Below are positions 1 to 7,940 of a DNA stretch of 64,000 nucleotides, in pieces. Every line of letters begins with the position of its first letter. Position 1 is the stretch's first letter. The stretch is taken from contig JASHOQ010000123.1 of the NCBI GenBank assembly GCA_030041045.1, positions 1 through 64,000 on the forward strand. Direction: 5' to 3'. Origin of the DNA: Acidobacteriaceae bacterium. Its GTDB lineage: Bacteria > Acidobacteriota > Terriglobia > Terriglobales > Acidobacteriaceae. Below the pieces are notes generated by a model. It searched no databases, was not told where the DNA came from, and worked only from the letters and a program-made list of their open reading frames with translations. The translations under genes and the position numbers were made by a program.

Positions 1-822
1 GACCTCGCCGGGATGCGTGGAGGACTGGAGGATGACGGCGCGGAGCCGGCTCAAGGGACGCACCAGCTCGGCGGCCAGGGCGCGGACGCTTTCGACGCGC
101 TGCACCTGCGCGTGGATCTGCGCGGCGGATTCGAACGCAAGAGTGGCCGAGGCGTGTTCCCGTTCAGCGCGCAGTTGAACCAGGCGGCTTTCGCCGCGCG
201 TCGCGAAGAACTCCTGGACGGCCGCGGCTTCCTCCGCATAGCGGGAGTCGGTGCAGCCCTTGTAACAGGGCGCGAGGCACATCTTCATCTCGGAATAGAC
301 GCAGCCGGGATGCGACGGGTCGGGGTTGAGATCGTCGGTGCAGCGGCGCAGGAGGAAGAGCTTGAGGGCTTCTTCGGCGTAGCGCTCGGCGGCGGCGCGG
401 GAAGGGAACGGGCCGTAGGACCAGTCAGCTTCGCGGAGGCTGGGGCGATTCGTCACTACAATGCGTGGATAGGGGTTGCCGCCCAGGAAGCGGACGAAGG
501 CGGGCATGCGGAGGTGCATGCGGTCGAGGACTTTTGCGCCGAAGACCTCTTCGAGGAGCGAAAACTGCGCGAGCAGCGATTCGAATTCCGAGCCGGTGAC
601 CTGGTACTCGATACGGCGCACGCGGCCGGCGAGCTGAAGACGGCGAGGGTGTTTCTCGGAAGGCAAAAGCAGACGATTGAGGCGGCCGCGGAGATTGGGC
701 GTGCGGCCGATGTAGGGCTCATCTTTCACCCCGGCGCCGTAGAGAGCGAAGACGGCGGCTGCGTGAGGGAGTTGGCTCAACGCAGCGCGCGGGTCAGCGG
801 GATCGAAGCGGATCTGTTCCAT
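1..822 (-). CDS. UvrC-like GIY-YIG nuclease-domain protein, partial (3' end outside window)
   Basis: An open frame starts with ATG at 822 and runs without a stop to the window edge, giving 274 residues of a longer protein. Near the start, AVFALYG followed by PYIGRTPNLRGRL matches the GIY-YIG nuclease motif. Further on, LFLLRRCTDDL and a cysteine set in CVYSEMKMCLAPC resemble the region after the nuclease domain of UvrC, and FESAAQIHAQVQRV near the end of the visible part matches the UvrB-binding (UVR) motif. UvrC makes the incisions in nucleotide excision repair. The C-terminal endonuclease and HhH domains lie outside the window, so a full UvrC and a shorter Cho-like or exonuclease-linked homologue cannot be told apart. 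A hairpin repeat sits just upstream. Confidence 0.85.
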   Translation of the reverse strand, partial: MEQIRFDPADPRAALSQLPHAAAVFALYGAGVKDEPYIGRTPNLRGRLNRLLLPSEKHPRRLQLAGRVRRIEYQVTGSEFESLLAQFSLLEEVFGAKVLDRMHLRMPAFVRFLGGNPYPRIVVTNRPSLREADWSYGPFPSRAAAERYAEEALKLFLLRRCTDDLNPDPSHPGCVYSEMKMCLAPCYKGCTDSRYAEEAAAVQEFFATRGESRLVQLRAEREHASATLAFESAAQIHAQVQRVESVRALAAELVRPLSRLRAVILQSSTHPGEV

Positions 823-853
823 GGAAGCCACGATGACCCGGCCTATCGTGGGG

Positions 854-896
854 CGTGCTTTCCCAGGTCCCCAAGTGCGAGGGACCTGGGGCACCC
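854..896. repeat. Hairpin repeat, family B
   Basis: Conserved flanks GTGCTTTCCCA and TGGGGCACCC enclose a perfect 10-bp stem, CCCAGGTCCC (862-871) with GGGACCTGGG (881-890), and a 9-nt loop. The same flanks with other stems occur at 2481-2533, 22613-22660 and, inverted, at 21681-21720. It lies between the tldE stop and the uvrC-like start. Confidence 0.8.
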
Positions 897-941
897 CGAG
901 GTTATGCTTGGAACGCTCATAAGGCTATGCGGCCTCGGTGA

Positions 942-2366
942 TCATGCTCCTGCCACCGTCATGCCGTCGATGCGCAGGGTGGGCGAGGCGACGGCGCCGC
1001 GGAAGACGAGATCGCTGCCGATGGCAGTTACACTGCGCAGCATCTCGGCCAGATTGCCGGCAATGGTGACCTCTTCGACGGCATGGGTGAGCTGGCCGTT
1101 CTCAATCCAGAGGCCGGTGGCGCCGCGGGAGTAGTCGCCGGTGACCACGTTGACGCCAAAGCCCATGAGACCGGTGACGTAGAAGCCGGCTTGCACGCCG
1201 GCGAGGATCTGCTCTTCCGATTGGGTTCCGGGCACGACGTAGAGATTGCCGCAGCCAATGCCGGGCGTGCCGGCGAGGCCGCGCGAGGCGTTGTGTGTGG
1301 ACTTGAGGCCCAGCTTGCGCGCGGCGTAGGTGTTGAGCAGGTAGGTGCGCAGGACGCCGTTTTCAACGACCACGTTGCGCTGCGAGGGAAGGCCTTCGCC
1401 GTCAAAAGGCGAGGTGCCGAAGCCGCCGGCGCCCGAGGGCAGCAGCAGGGTGTGATCGTCGATGAGGGTGAGCGCGGGCGCGGCGATGGCTTGGCCCAGC
1501 TTGCCGGCGAGGAACGAGGCGCTGCGCCAGACGGCGTCGCCGGAAGCGGCCTCAAAGAGGGAGCCGACGAGGGTGCGGGCGGTTTCCGGCGAGAAGACGA
1601 TGGGCACGCGCTGCGTGGGCACGCGACGCGCGCCGAGGCGGCGGAGGGTCCTGCGCGCTGCTTCTGCCCCAACCGCTTCAGGGCTTTCGAGGAGTGCGAA
1701 GCTCCGCGCGCTGGACCACCAGCCGTCGCGCTGCATTTTGCCGTCGGCATCCATGGCGAGCGGCGCCGCGGCGACGCCGGCGTAACTGGTGCGATAACTC
1801 GAGACGAAACCGTGCGAGTTGGCGAAGACTTTGCGGCCGGTAGCCGCGTCAAAGCTGCCGCCATCGGAGTTGGTGATGCGCGGGTCGGCCGAAAGAGCCG
1901 CGGCCTCGCAGCGGCGCGCCCACTCGATGCGCTCGGGGCCGGAGAGCGAGTAGACGTCGTCGTAGTAAAGGTGCAGATGGTTCTCGCCGGGCAGTGACGC
2001 GCCCGGGCCGGAGCCGGCGACGGCGAATTCCTCGCGTTCGGGAAGGCCGTTGAAGGGGTCTTCTTCCGTGACCTGGGCGAGCGCCAGGGCGCCCTCGACG
2101 AGCTGGCGAATGCCGTCGGCGGTGAGGTCGCTGGTCGACGCCGAGGCCGAGCGTTTCCCCAGGAAGACGCGCAGGCCGAGGGCGCGCGAACCGGATTCCT
2201 TGAGGGTTTCCACCTCGCCCATGCGCACGTTGACGCTGAACTCGTCGCCTTCGCGCAGGACGGCTTCGGCGTCGCTGGCGCCGGCCTGGAGAGCCTGGGC
2301 AACGACGCCGGAGGCGAGGGATTCGAGATCGAGAGCAGCTTCGGCGGATGGCGCGGTATGCGGCAT
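942..2366 (-). CDS. pmbA: TldE/PmbA family protein (cytoplasmic metalloprotease subunit)
   Basis: A 474-residue protein of normal length for the TldD/TldE (PmbA, U62) family. The N-terminal half contains the family pattern GDEFSVNVRMGEVETLKESG and the C-terminal half RNVVVENGVLRTYLLNTYAARKLG. It has no HExxxH motif, as expected for TldE, which forms a heterodimer with the zinc-bearing TldD; in E. coli the pair trims unfolded peptides and the microcin B17 precursor. No signal peptide is visible, so a cytoplasmic location is expected. The matching TldD is encoded upstream on the same strand (3857-5335), separated by one secreted unknown. Start ATG at 2366. A second, exported pair of the same family lies at 39.5-43.1 kb. 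Confidence 0.92.
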   Translation of the reverse strand: MPHTAPSAEAALDLESLASGVVAQALQAGASDAEAVLREGDEFSVNVRMGEVETLKESGSRALGLRVFLGKRSASASTSDLTADGIRQLVEGALALAQVTEEDPFNGLPEREEFAVAGSGPGASLPGENHLHLYYDDVYSLSGPERIEWARRCEAAALSADPRITNSDGGSFDAATGRKVFANSHGFVSSYRTSYAGVAAAPLAMDADGKMQRDGWWSSARSFALLESPEAVGAEAARRTLRRLGARRVPTQRVPIVFSPETARTLVGSLFEAASGDAVWRSASFLAGKLGQAIAAPALTLIDDHTLLLPSGAGGFGTSPFDGEGLPSQRNVVVENGVLRTYLLNTYAARKLGLKSTHNASRGLAGTPGIGCGNLYVVPGTQSEEQILAGVQAGFYVTGLMGFGVNVVTGDYSRGATGLWIENGQLTHAVEEVTIAGNLAEMLRSVTAIGSDLVFRGAVASPTLRIDGMTVAGA

Positions 2367-2394
2367 GGATTCAAACTACCAAATTTCGAGCCTG

Positions 2395-2545
2395 CCCAGG
2401 CGGAGCCTGGGACCACCCACGGATGAGGACCCGTCTGTGGGAACCCGGTGGACGCGGAAAGGATGGGACACGGAAGGGTCCGCTTTCCCACCTTGGCCGC
2501 AAGGACAAGAGATGCGGCCACGATGGGGCAACCACGGTTTTGCCT
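2395..2545. repeat. Cluster of hairpin repeats between tldE and its upstream neighbour
   Basis: Several short inverted repeats lie head to tail: GCCCAGGC/GCCTGGGA near 2395-2412; a family A hairpin at 2413-2447 (CCACCCACGGA...TCTGTGGGAACCCGG); and a family B hairpin at 2481-2533 with stem TGGCCGCA (2494-2501) / TGCGGCCA (2513-2520) between CTTTCCCA and TGGGGCA flanks. No coding signal is seen here. Confidence 0.7.
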
Positions 2546-2552
2546 GGATTGA

Positions 2553-3332
2553 CTATTTGTAGATGCCGTCGCTCTTGAAGAGCTCGTCGCGGTGGGCGGA
2601 GTCGTCAGTGTCGGAATCGAAGGCCTCAATGCCGAGCGGGTGGGCTTTGACTGCCGCTACGACCGCAGCCTGCACCGTATCGAGGCCCTCCGGAGTGGGC
2701 GTGAGATAGACGATGGCGAATATGCCCGGCGCGGAGGTGTGAATGGCCATGGTGTCGATCTCGTATTCGAGGATGGTGCCATTGGCAAGCTGCTGCTCGA
2801 GCACGGGGACGATCAAGTGCTGGCAGAGATTGTCGAGTGCATCGTCCGGTGCGTTGTCCTTGAGCCGGTACGCGCCGACGTGGGTATATGCATCCTTGTA
2901 GGGGCCGGGCTTCCAGTTGTAGTAATGGCTGACGTAGATGTCGTCCCAGTGCTTGGCGTCGTTGAGGGCGGCGGCGCTGGTGTCAGCGGTGGCGTGGATG
3001 CGGTCGAGGGTCTTGATGAGGCCGGCCATGGACATGGCGGACCACCAGTCGTCGTGGGTTTCGCGGTCGGGCTGGTGGACGAGGGTGAGGTCTCTGCCAT
3101 AGCCGACGATAGTGCCGTCGTCGAGGGCCTTTTGCAGAACGTCATTGACCGGCGCCACGGCCTTGTCCATATCGGGCCATTCGGCGCGGGGCACCTGCCA
3201 GTTGGCGACGTAGGAAAACATGGGCGGCTTTTCTTTCACTTCGGGGGCTTGCGCAGAAGCGGGAAAGGCGTACAGGGCGAGAATGGCGAGTGCGAACAGC
3301 CCCGCGATCATGGTCCAGAACCTTCTGTTCAT
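2553..3332 (-). CDS. Exported protein of unknown function
   Basis: A 259-residue protein with a clear N-terminal signal peptide (MNRRF, then a hydrophobic stretch ending near PASAQA, cleavage about residue 27). The mature part has no motif I recognise; it is rich in Asp, Trp and Tyr and shows WWSAMSMAGLIKTLDRI in the middle. It sits between tldD and tldE on the same strand, which makes shared transcription possible but does not say what it does. Probably periplasmic or secreted. Confidence 0.75.
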   Translation of the reverse strand: MNRRFWTMIAGLFALAILALYAFPASAQAPEVKEKPPMFSYVANWQVPRAEWPDMDKAVAPVNDVLQKALDDGTIVGYGRDLTLVHQPDRETHDDWWSAMSMAGLIKTLDRIHATADTSAAALNDAKHWDDIYVSHYYNWKPGPYKDAYTHVGAYRLKDNAPDDALDNLCQHLIVPVLEQQLANGTILEYEIDTMAIHTSAPGIFAIVYLTPTPEGLDTVQAAVVAAVKAHPLGIEAFDSDTDDSAHRDELFKSDGIYK

Positions 3333-3856
3333 AGTCGTGCTCCAGGGTTTGGATTTGGCCAGTGAGGATTGGGGGATGGCGGGGCAAGTATACAGCAGGG
3401 GTTTGGGGCGTCCGGCGGAGATATTTGCGAATGGAGGATGCGTGGGCCAAATGCGGCGATGTTGTGCGGAAATGGAGAGAGATGAGACCTAAGTGGTTGT
3501 GCGATGCTGGTTGAATCCCGGGCTGGGTTCCTTCGCCCCTACGGGGCTGGGATGTTTTCTGGCAGGTTTCCCAGGGCTGCCCCTTCCCCTTCCCCCTCGG
3601 CGTTGCTCGGGGTCAGGGTCGGGGTTGCCCTGGGCTAACTTCTATCGCCCCCTCCCGGGGGCTGGCGCGATGGCAGACGGCGATTGTCACGCGCTCAGCC
3701 CGAGACCTGAAACTCAGGCGAGCTCGTGAAAGCGCTACGATGAGAGCTCGCCAGGAACGACTGCAGGTCCTTCGGCTTCGGTCGTCCGCATTGGCGGACG
3801 ACCTTCGCTCAGGATGACAGAGCTGCAGTTGGGCGGATGCTTTGGATGGAGGAGCG
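3333..3856. repeat. 524-bp intergenic stretch filled with small hairpin repeats
   Basis: No gene is supported. From about 3531 to 3665 there are GC-rich small palindromes (CGCCCCTACGGGGC, CCCAGGGC ... GCCCTGGG, CGCCCCCTCCCGGGGGC). At 3768-3821 there is a family C element: TCCTTCG, then stem GTCGTCCGC (3781-3789) / GCGGACGAC (3794-3802), then CTTCGCTCAGGATGACAG. The same right arm recurs at 13558-13600 and 25384-25419. Confidence 0.7.
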
Positions 3857-5335
3857 CTAGCGGCCGGTACCGCCGACGGTCATCTTGTCGAGCTTGACGG
3901 TGGGCATGCCCACGCCGACGGGGACGGATTGGCCATCTTTGCCGCAGGTGCCAATGCCTTCGTCGAGCTTGAGATCGTTGCCGACCATGGAGACATATTT
4001 CAGCGCTTCGGGGCCGTTGCCGATGAGCGTGGCGTCGCGGACGGGCGCGGTGACTTTGCCGTCTTCAATGAGGTAGGCCTCGGAGGCGGAGAAGACGAAT
4101 TTGCCGTTGGTGATGTCCACCTGGCCGCCGCCGAAGTTGACGGCGTAGAGGCCGCGCCTGACGCTGCGCAGAATGTCTTCGGGGTCGTCGTCGCCGGCGA
4201 GCATGTAAGTGTTGGTCATGCGCGGCATGGGGATGGCCTGGTAGCTCTCGCGGCGGCCGGAGCCGGTGTTGGGCATGTTCATGAGGCGGGCGGAGAGCTT
4301 GTCAGAGAGGTAGCCTTTGAGGACGCCGTTTTCGATGAGAACATTTTCCTGCGTGGCCGTGCCCTCGTCGTCCACGTTGAGGGAGCCGCGGCGGCCGGGC
4401 ATGGCGCCGTTGTCGACCACAGTGACTTTGGGGCTGGCGACGGATTGACCGACGAGGCCGGTAAAAGCGGAGGTCTTTTTGCGGTTGAAATCGGCTTCGA
4501 GGCCGTGGCCGACGGCTTCATGAAGCAAAATTCCGGGCCAGCCGGGACCGAGGACCACCTGCATCTCGCCTGCGGGCGCGGGCACGGCGCCGAGCTGGAG
4601 GATGGCGCCGCGGGCGGCTTCCTGCGCGAGGCCCTCGGGGCTTTTACTCCCTGTAAATTGTTCCAGGTCCGCGCGACCGCCGCCGCCGGCAACGCCACGG
4701 GTGGTGATGGCGCCGTCTTTGGCGATGACGAAGACGTTGAGACGGCAGAGGGGCTGGGTGTCGGAGGCAAAGGCGCCGTCAGAGGCGGCGATGAGGATGC
4801 GGCGCAGCTCTTCGGCGTAAGAGGCGCGGACCTGGACGATGCGCGGGTCATAGGCGCGGGCGGCGCGGTCGGCGCGGAGGATGAGCTCGAGGCGGGCGGC
4901 GAGCGAGAGCGAGAAGCCGCCGAGGGGGACGGGGTAGAGATTGGGGGTGGTGGTCTCAGTGAAACCCTGGACGGGCTGTTTGGCCGGGCCGGAGGCGATG
5001 AGCGCGGCGGTGCGGGCGGCGTGGAGCAGACGGTCGGGCGAAAGATTGTCAGTATAGGCGTAGCCGGTGCGCTCGCCGGAAAGGACGCGGATGCCGCAGC
5101 CGGCGCTGGTGCCCTGGCTGGCGGATTTGACGATCTGCTCGTCGACGCCCAGAGCCGTGGCCGTAACCGATTCGAAATAAAGATCGGCGTAGTCGCCGCC
5201 GGCGGAAAGCGCCTCACCCAGGCAACGCTCAAGCAGGCGCTCGGTGATGCCGAACTTCTCAAAAAAGTAGCGGCGATGACTCGGATTTTGACTCGAAAAC
5301 TGACTCGAAAGTGGCAGGGGATCCGCGGCGGACAT
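3857..5335 (-). CDS. tldD: TldD zinc metalloprotease subunit (cytoplasmic)
   Basis: Taken from ATG 5335 (492 residues, the usual TldD length), because the open frame upstream of it to 5485 encodes nothing family-like and overlaps a divergent small gene. The zinc motif HExxxH is present as HEAVGH in ILLHEAVGHGLEADF, around residue 270. Family features include VDEQIVKSASQGTSAGCGIRVL near the N terminus and NDLKLDEGIGTCGKDGQSVPV near the C terminus, where the Cys/Gly-rich loop is typical. TldD forms the active subunit with TldE (942-2366) and degrades unfolded peptides or matures RiPP-type precursors. No signal peptide. I see no peptide-modification genes beside it. Confidence 0.95.
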   Translation of the reverse strand: MSAADPLPLSSQFSSQNPSHRRYFFEKFGITERLLERCLGEALSAGGDYADLYFESVTATALGVDEQIVKSASQGTSAGCGIRVLSGERTGYAYTDNLSPDRLLHAARTAALIASGPAKQPVQGFTETTTPNLYPVPLGGFSLSLAARLELILRADRAARAYDPRIVQVRASYAEELRRILIAASDGAFASDTQPLCRLNVFVIAKDGAITTRGVAGGGGRADLEQFTGSKSPEGLAQEAARGAILQLGAVPAPAGEMQVVLGPGWPGILLHEAVGHGLEADFNRKKTSAFTGLVGQSVASPKVTVVDNGAMPGRRGSLNVDDEGTATQENVLIENGVLKGYLSDKLSARLMNMPNTGSGRRESYQAIPMPRMTNTYMLAGDDDPEDILRSVRRGLYAVNFGGGQVDITNGKFVFSASEAYLIEDGKVTAPVRDATLIGNGPEALKYVSMVGNDLKLDEGIGTCGKDGQSVPVGVGMPTVKLDKMTVGGTGR

Positions 5336-5483
5336 CGTAATCCCAGTGTACGCCGGATGCGTCTTACTCTCTAGTTCCGGCCAGCTCCCGTAAACGCGCC
5401 GATTCCTTAGCGAGGTTTCCTTTTGGATTCGGGCTTTGGAAGCGGGCGCCGGCCGAGATCGAGTCCATGTTAGGATGCAACCC

Positions 5484-5588
5484 ATGAAGAGGATTCTGGC
5501 AGTTCTGCTGCTCCTGGCTGTGGTGGCTACGCCCGCCGCGTTTGCCCATCACCGCCATCATCACCATCATCATCATCACCCCGCATAG
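5484..5588 (+). CDS. Tiny exported poly-histidine peptide (34 aa)
   Basis: ATG at 5484, with TAGGA about 8 nt upstream as a possible ribosome binding site, opens a frame that ends at TAG 5586-5588. The product starts MKRILAVLLLLAVVATPAAFA, a textbook signal peptide of about 21 residues, and the remaining 13 residues are HHRHHHHHHHHPA: ten histidines, one arginine and a PA end. After cleavage almost only histidine would remain, which suggests binding of Ni, Zn, Cu or heme in the periplasm, or a product that acts through its signal sequence. It is divergent from tldD (start 5335). Codon use varies (CAT and CAC mixed), which is more consistent with selection than with a simple triplet slip. Function unknown. 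Confidence 0.55.
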   Translation: MKRILAVLLLLAVVATPAAFAHHRHHHHHHHHPA

Positions 5589-5725
5589 GGCGGGAGCAAG
5601 GCGCGGGGGAGAACGAGCAAGTTTCGTTAGCGGTCGCGGTGTATCTCCGCGCGAGATGGCGATCATCTCCAAAAACAATAAGGGAAGCAACGGGGAGGCC
5701 GCGGAGCCGTGGTAAGGTTTTTGCC

Positions 5726-6256
5726 ATGGCTGACCGCGATGAGTTGCGCTATCCCGTGGGCCGCTTTCAGAAAGCCGGGCCGAGCGGGCCGGGCGAACGC
5801 GCCCAACAGATGGAGACACTGCGCCAGCTTCCCGAGCGGCTGCGCGTAGCCGTGAAGGGATTGAACGAGGCGCAGCTGGACACGCCCTACCGCGAAGGCG
5901 GATGGACGGTGCGGCAGGTGGTGCACCACTTCGCCGATAGCCACGCGAACTCGTACATCCGGTTCAAGCTGGCGCTCACGGAAGACTGGCCCACGGTGAA
6001 ACCGTACGACGAGGCGGCGTGGGCGCGGCTCAAGGACAGCCTGCTGCCGATTGATGGACCGCTGGTGTTCGTTGAGGCGCTGCACGCGCGCTGGGTGGCG
6101 TTGCTCGAATCGCTTGCGGAGAACGATTTCGAGCGGGGATACAACCATCTGGTGAACGGGCGGCAGAGCCTGGGCGAGGCGCTGGCGTTCTACGCCTGGC
6201 ACTCGAGCCACCACACCGCGCACATTACCAGCTTGCGCGCGCGCATGGGGTGGTGA
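5726..6256 (+). CDS. DinB/YfiT-like putative metal-dependent hydrolase or thiol transferase
   Basis: The 176-residue protein starts at ATG 5726 (MADRDELRYPVGRF), chosen over an upstream extension without family similarity. It matches the YfiT/BstA branch of the DinB four-helix fold: GGWTVRQVVHHFADSHANSY carries one metal histidine, and WHSSHHTAHI near the C terminus carries the other two. Members bind Zn or Ni; some transfer bacillithiol or mycothiol and others are uncharacterised. Cytoplasmic. Followed 9 bp later by the nuclease-like gene on the same strand. Confidence 0.85.
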   Translation: MADRDELRYPVGRFQKAGPSGPGERAQQMETLRQLPERLRVAVKGLNEAQLDTPYREGGWTVRQVVHHFADSHANSYIRFKLALTEDWPTVKPYDEAAWARLKDSLLPIDGPLVFVEALHARWVALLESLAENDFERGYNHLVNGRQSLGEALAFYAWHSSHHTAHITSLRARMGW

Positions 6257-6265
6257 GAGGGGCGC

Positions 6266-7876
6266 ATGGCTGCCGGCACGGAGTCGGCGAGCGCGGCGCG
6301 GCTGGCCGAAATCATCGCCAATTATGTGGAAGAACACCCGGCGGCGGCGCTGCTCGAGGATGGGCGCGTGCTGTTCGATATGCGGCGGACGCGCTACTCG
6401 GTGAAAGAGTCGCATGGGCGCTGCCTGCTCGAACTGTGGAATGAGGAGCGCAACCTGGTGCGCACGGTGGTGGAAGTGAAGGAGCGCGCCGCGAGCCTGC
6501 GCCTGATGACGCGGCGCATGGGCGCGAGCCGAGCGCAGGCGCTGGACATGGTTCCGACGAGCGACCGGCGCACGCCCACGGCGCGCGAAGCGGCGCGGCG
6601 CGGCTATCAGCGGGTGCTCGAGCGGGCGCTGGCGCGGCATTTTGTCGGAGCGAAGGTGGATGGGCTGCGCTCGGCGATGGATCTGGAGCACAGCTTTGGA
6701 CCAGCATATGTGCGCGGGCGGCTGCTGCGGGGGACCTCGGCTGATGCGGTGATCGGCGTGGGCGCGGCAGAATCCGCGGCGATGGTGGACGGCGTGCTGA
6801 CGCTGGGCATCCTGTGGCTGGATTTTTGCCGCGAGAAGAGCGACGGGCGGCGGCACTTTGGCGGGCTCAAGGTAGTTGTCCCGGCCGGAGCGTGGCGGAC
6901 GACGGCAGAACGCATGGCGTGGGTGAATGCGCGCGCGGCCGCATTCGAGCTGTACACGCTGGATGAGCGCAGCGAAGAACTGGAGCCGGTGGATTTTCGC
7001 GACACGGGCAATCTGGAGTCGCGGCTGACACATGCCTTTTCAGCCAGCGCGGCGCTGGAGCGCTGTCACACGGGAATTGACCGGCTGATGGCGCTCGTTC
7101 CCGAGGCGGCGCGGGAACGCGTGGAGATAGGTGCGAACTCGGCCACGGAAGTGGGCCTGCGGCTGCACGGCCTGGAATTTGCGCGGGTGCGGCAGATGGC
7201 GGCGGCGAGCGGGTTTGCGCGGATGGAGGAACTGAGCTTTGGCGCGGGCGCGAACGAAACGCCGCTGACGGAAGAGAACGAGGAGGCATGCCGCGCGCTG
7301 CTGGCGCGGCTGTTCACGAGCCGGCACGCGAATGGGACGCACAACGATGCGCTCTACCGGATGCAGCCCGAGCGCTGGCTGGAAAGCGAGATGCGGGCGG
7401 GGCTGGAGCGCGTGTTTCCGGGCCTGCGCCGCGACCTTGTCTATGCGCAGGTGCCGGCTCTTTCCACGGGCGAGCGCGGCATGCTGGATCTGCTGACGCT
7501 CGACGGCAGCGGGCGGCTGGCGGTGCTGGAGTTGAAGGCCGAGGAGGACCTGCATCTGCCGCTGCAGGCACTCGACTACTGGATTCGTGTGCGCGCGCTG
7601 AATGCGGACAGAAAGGTTGCGCCGGGCGGCACCAGGCCAGGAAATGCGGGCGCGCTTTCGGCCTTTGAGCGGGAAGGATACTTTGCCGGAGCGGAGGTGT
7701 CGCCGCTCGACCCGCGGCTGCTGCTTGCCGGCCCGGCGTTGCGCATCCATCCGGCAAACGAGACCGTGCTGCGCTATTTTTCGCCGCAGGTGGAGTGGGA
7801 GCTGGCGGCGCTGGGCGAGCATTGGCGGCGGGAGCTGAAGGTGGTGTACAGGAAGAGGGCAGGGAACAGGGAATAG
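6266..7876 (+). CDS. Protein of unknown function with C-terminal PD-(D/E)XK-like nuclease signature
   Basis: A 536-residue cytoplasmic protein. The first two thirds are rich in Arg, Ala and Glu and match no domain I can name. In the last third, LDLLTLDGSGRLAVLELKAE followed by LPLQALDYWIRV fits the PD-(D/E)XK pattern (Asp, then Glu-x-Lys, then Gln and Asp-Tyr), as in NucS-like and restriction-like endonucleases. The last codons (RKRAGNRE, then TAG) come from the first heptamers of a downstream GGGANYA array, so the stop codon is supplied by the repeat. Spaced 9 bp after the DinB-like gene, so possibly co-transcribed. DNA repair or defence are guesses only. Confidence 0.7.
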   Translation: MAAGTESASAARLAEIIANYVEEHPAAALLEDGRVLFDMRRTRYSVKESHGRCLLELWNEERNLVRTVVEVKERAASLRLMTRRMGASRAQALDMVPTSDRRTPTAREAARRGYQRVLERALARHFVGAKVDGLRSAMDLEHSFGPAYVRGRLLRGTSADAVIGVGAAESAAMVDGVLTLGILWLDFCREKSDGRRHFGGLKVVVPAGAWRTTAERMAWVNARAAAFELYTLDERSEELEPVDFRDTGNLESRLTHAFSASAALERCHTGIDRLMALVPEAARERVEIGANSATEVGLRLHGLEFARVRQMAAASGFARMEELSFGAGANETPLTEENEEACRALLARLFTSRHANGTHNDALYRMQPERWLESEMRAGLERVFPGLRRDLVYAQVPALSTGERGMLDLLTLDGSGRLAVLELKAEEDLHLPLQALDYWIRVRALNADRKVAPGGTRPGNAGALSAFEREGYFAGAEVSPLDPRLLLAGPALRIHPANETVLRYFSPQVEWELAALGEHWRRELKVVYRKRAGNRE

Positions 7877-7924
7877 GGAACAGGGATCAGGGAATAGGGA
7901 ATAGGGAATAGGGAATAGGGAAGG
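7862..7924 (+). repeat. Heptamer tandem array (GGGANYA)8, G-quadruplex pattern
   Basis: Eight consecutive heptamers of GGGAACA, GGGAATA and GGGATCA, followed by a partial unit. The GGG runs are spaced by 4 nt, so every four units satisfy a canonical G-quadruplex motif. It overlaps the last codons and stop of the nuclease-like gene and continues between two convergent genes. Confidence 0.9.
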
Positions 7925-7940
7925 GCTCGCGAGGAGTTTT

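Noticed and set aside
5336-5485. N-terminal 50-residue extension of TldD
   Set aside because: It is not family-like, begins inside the divergent poly-His gene region, and ATG 5335 gives the normal TldD length.
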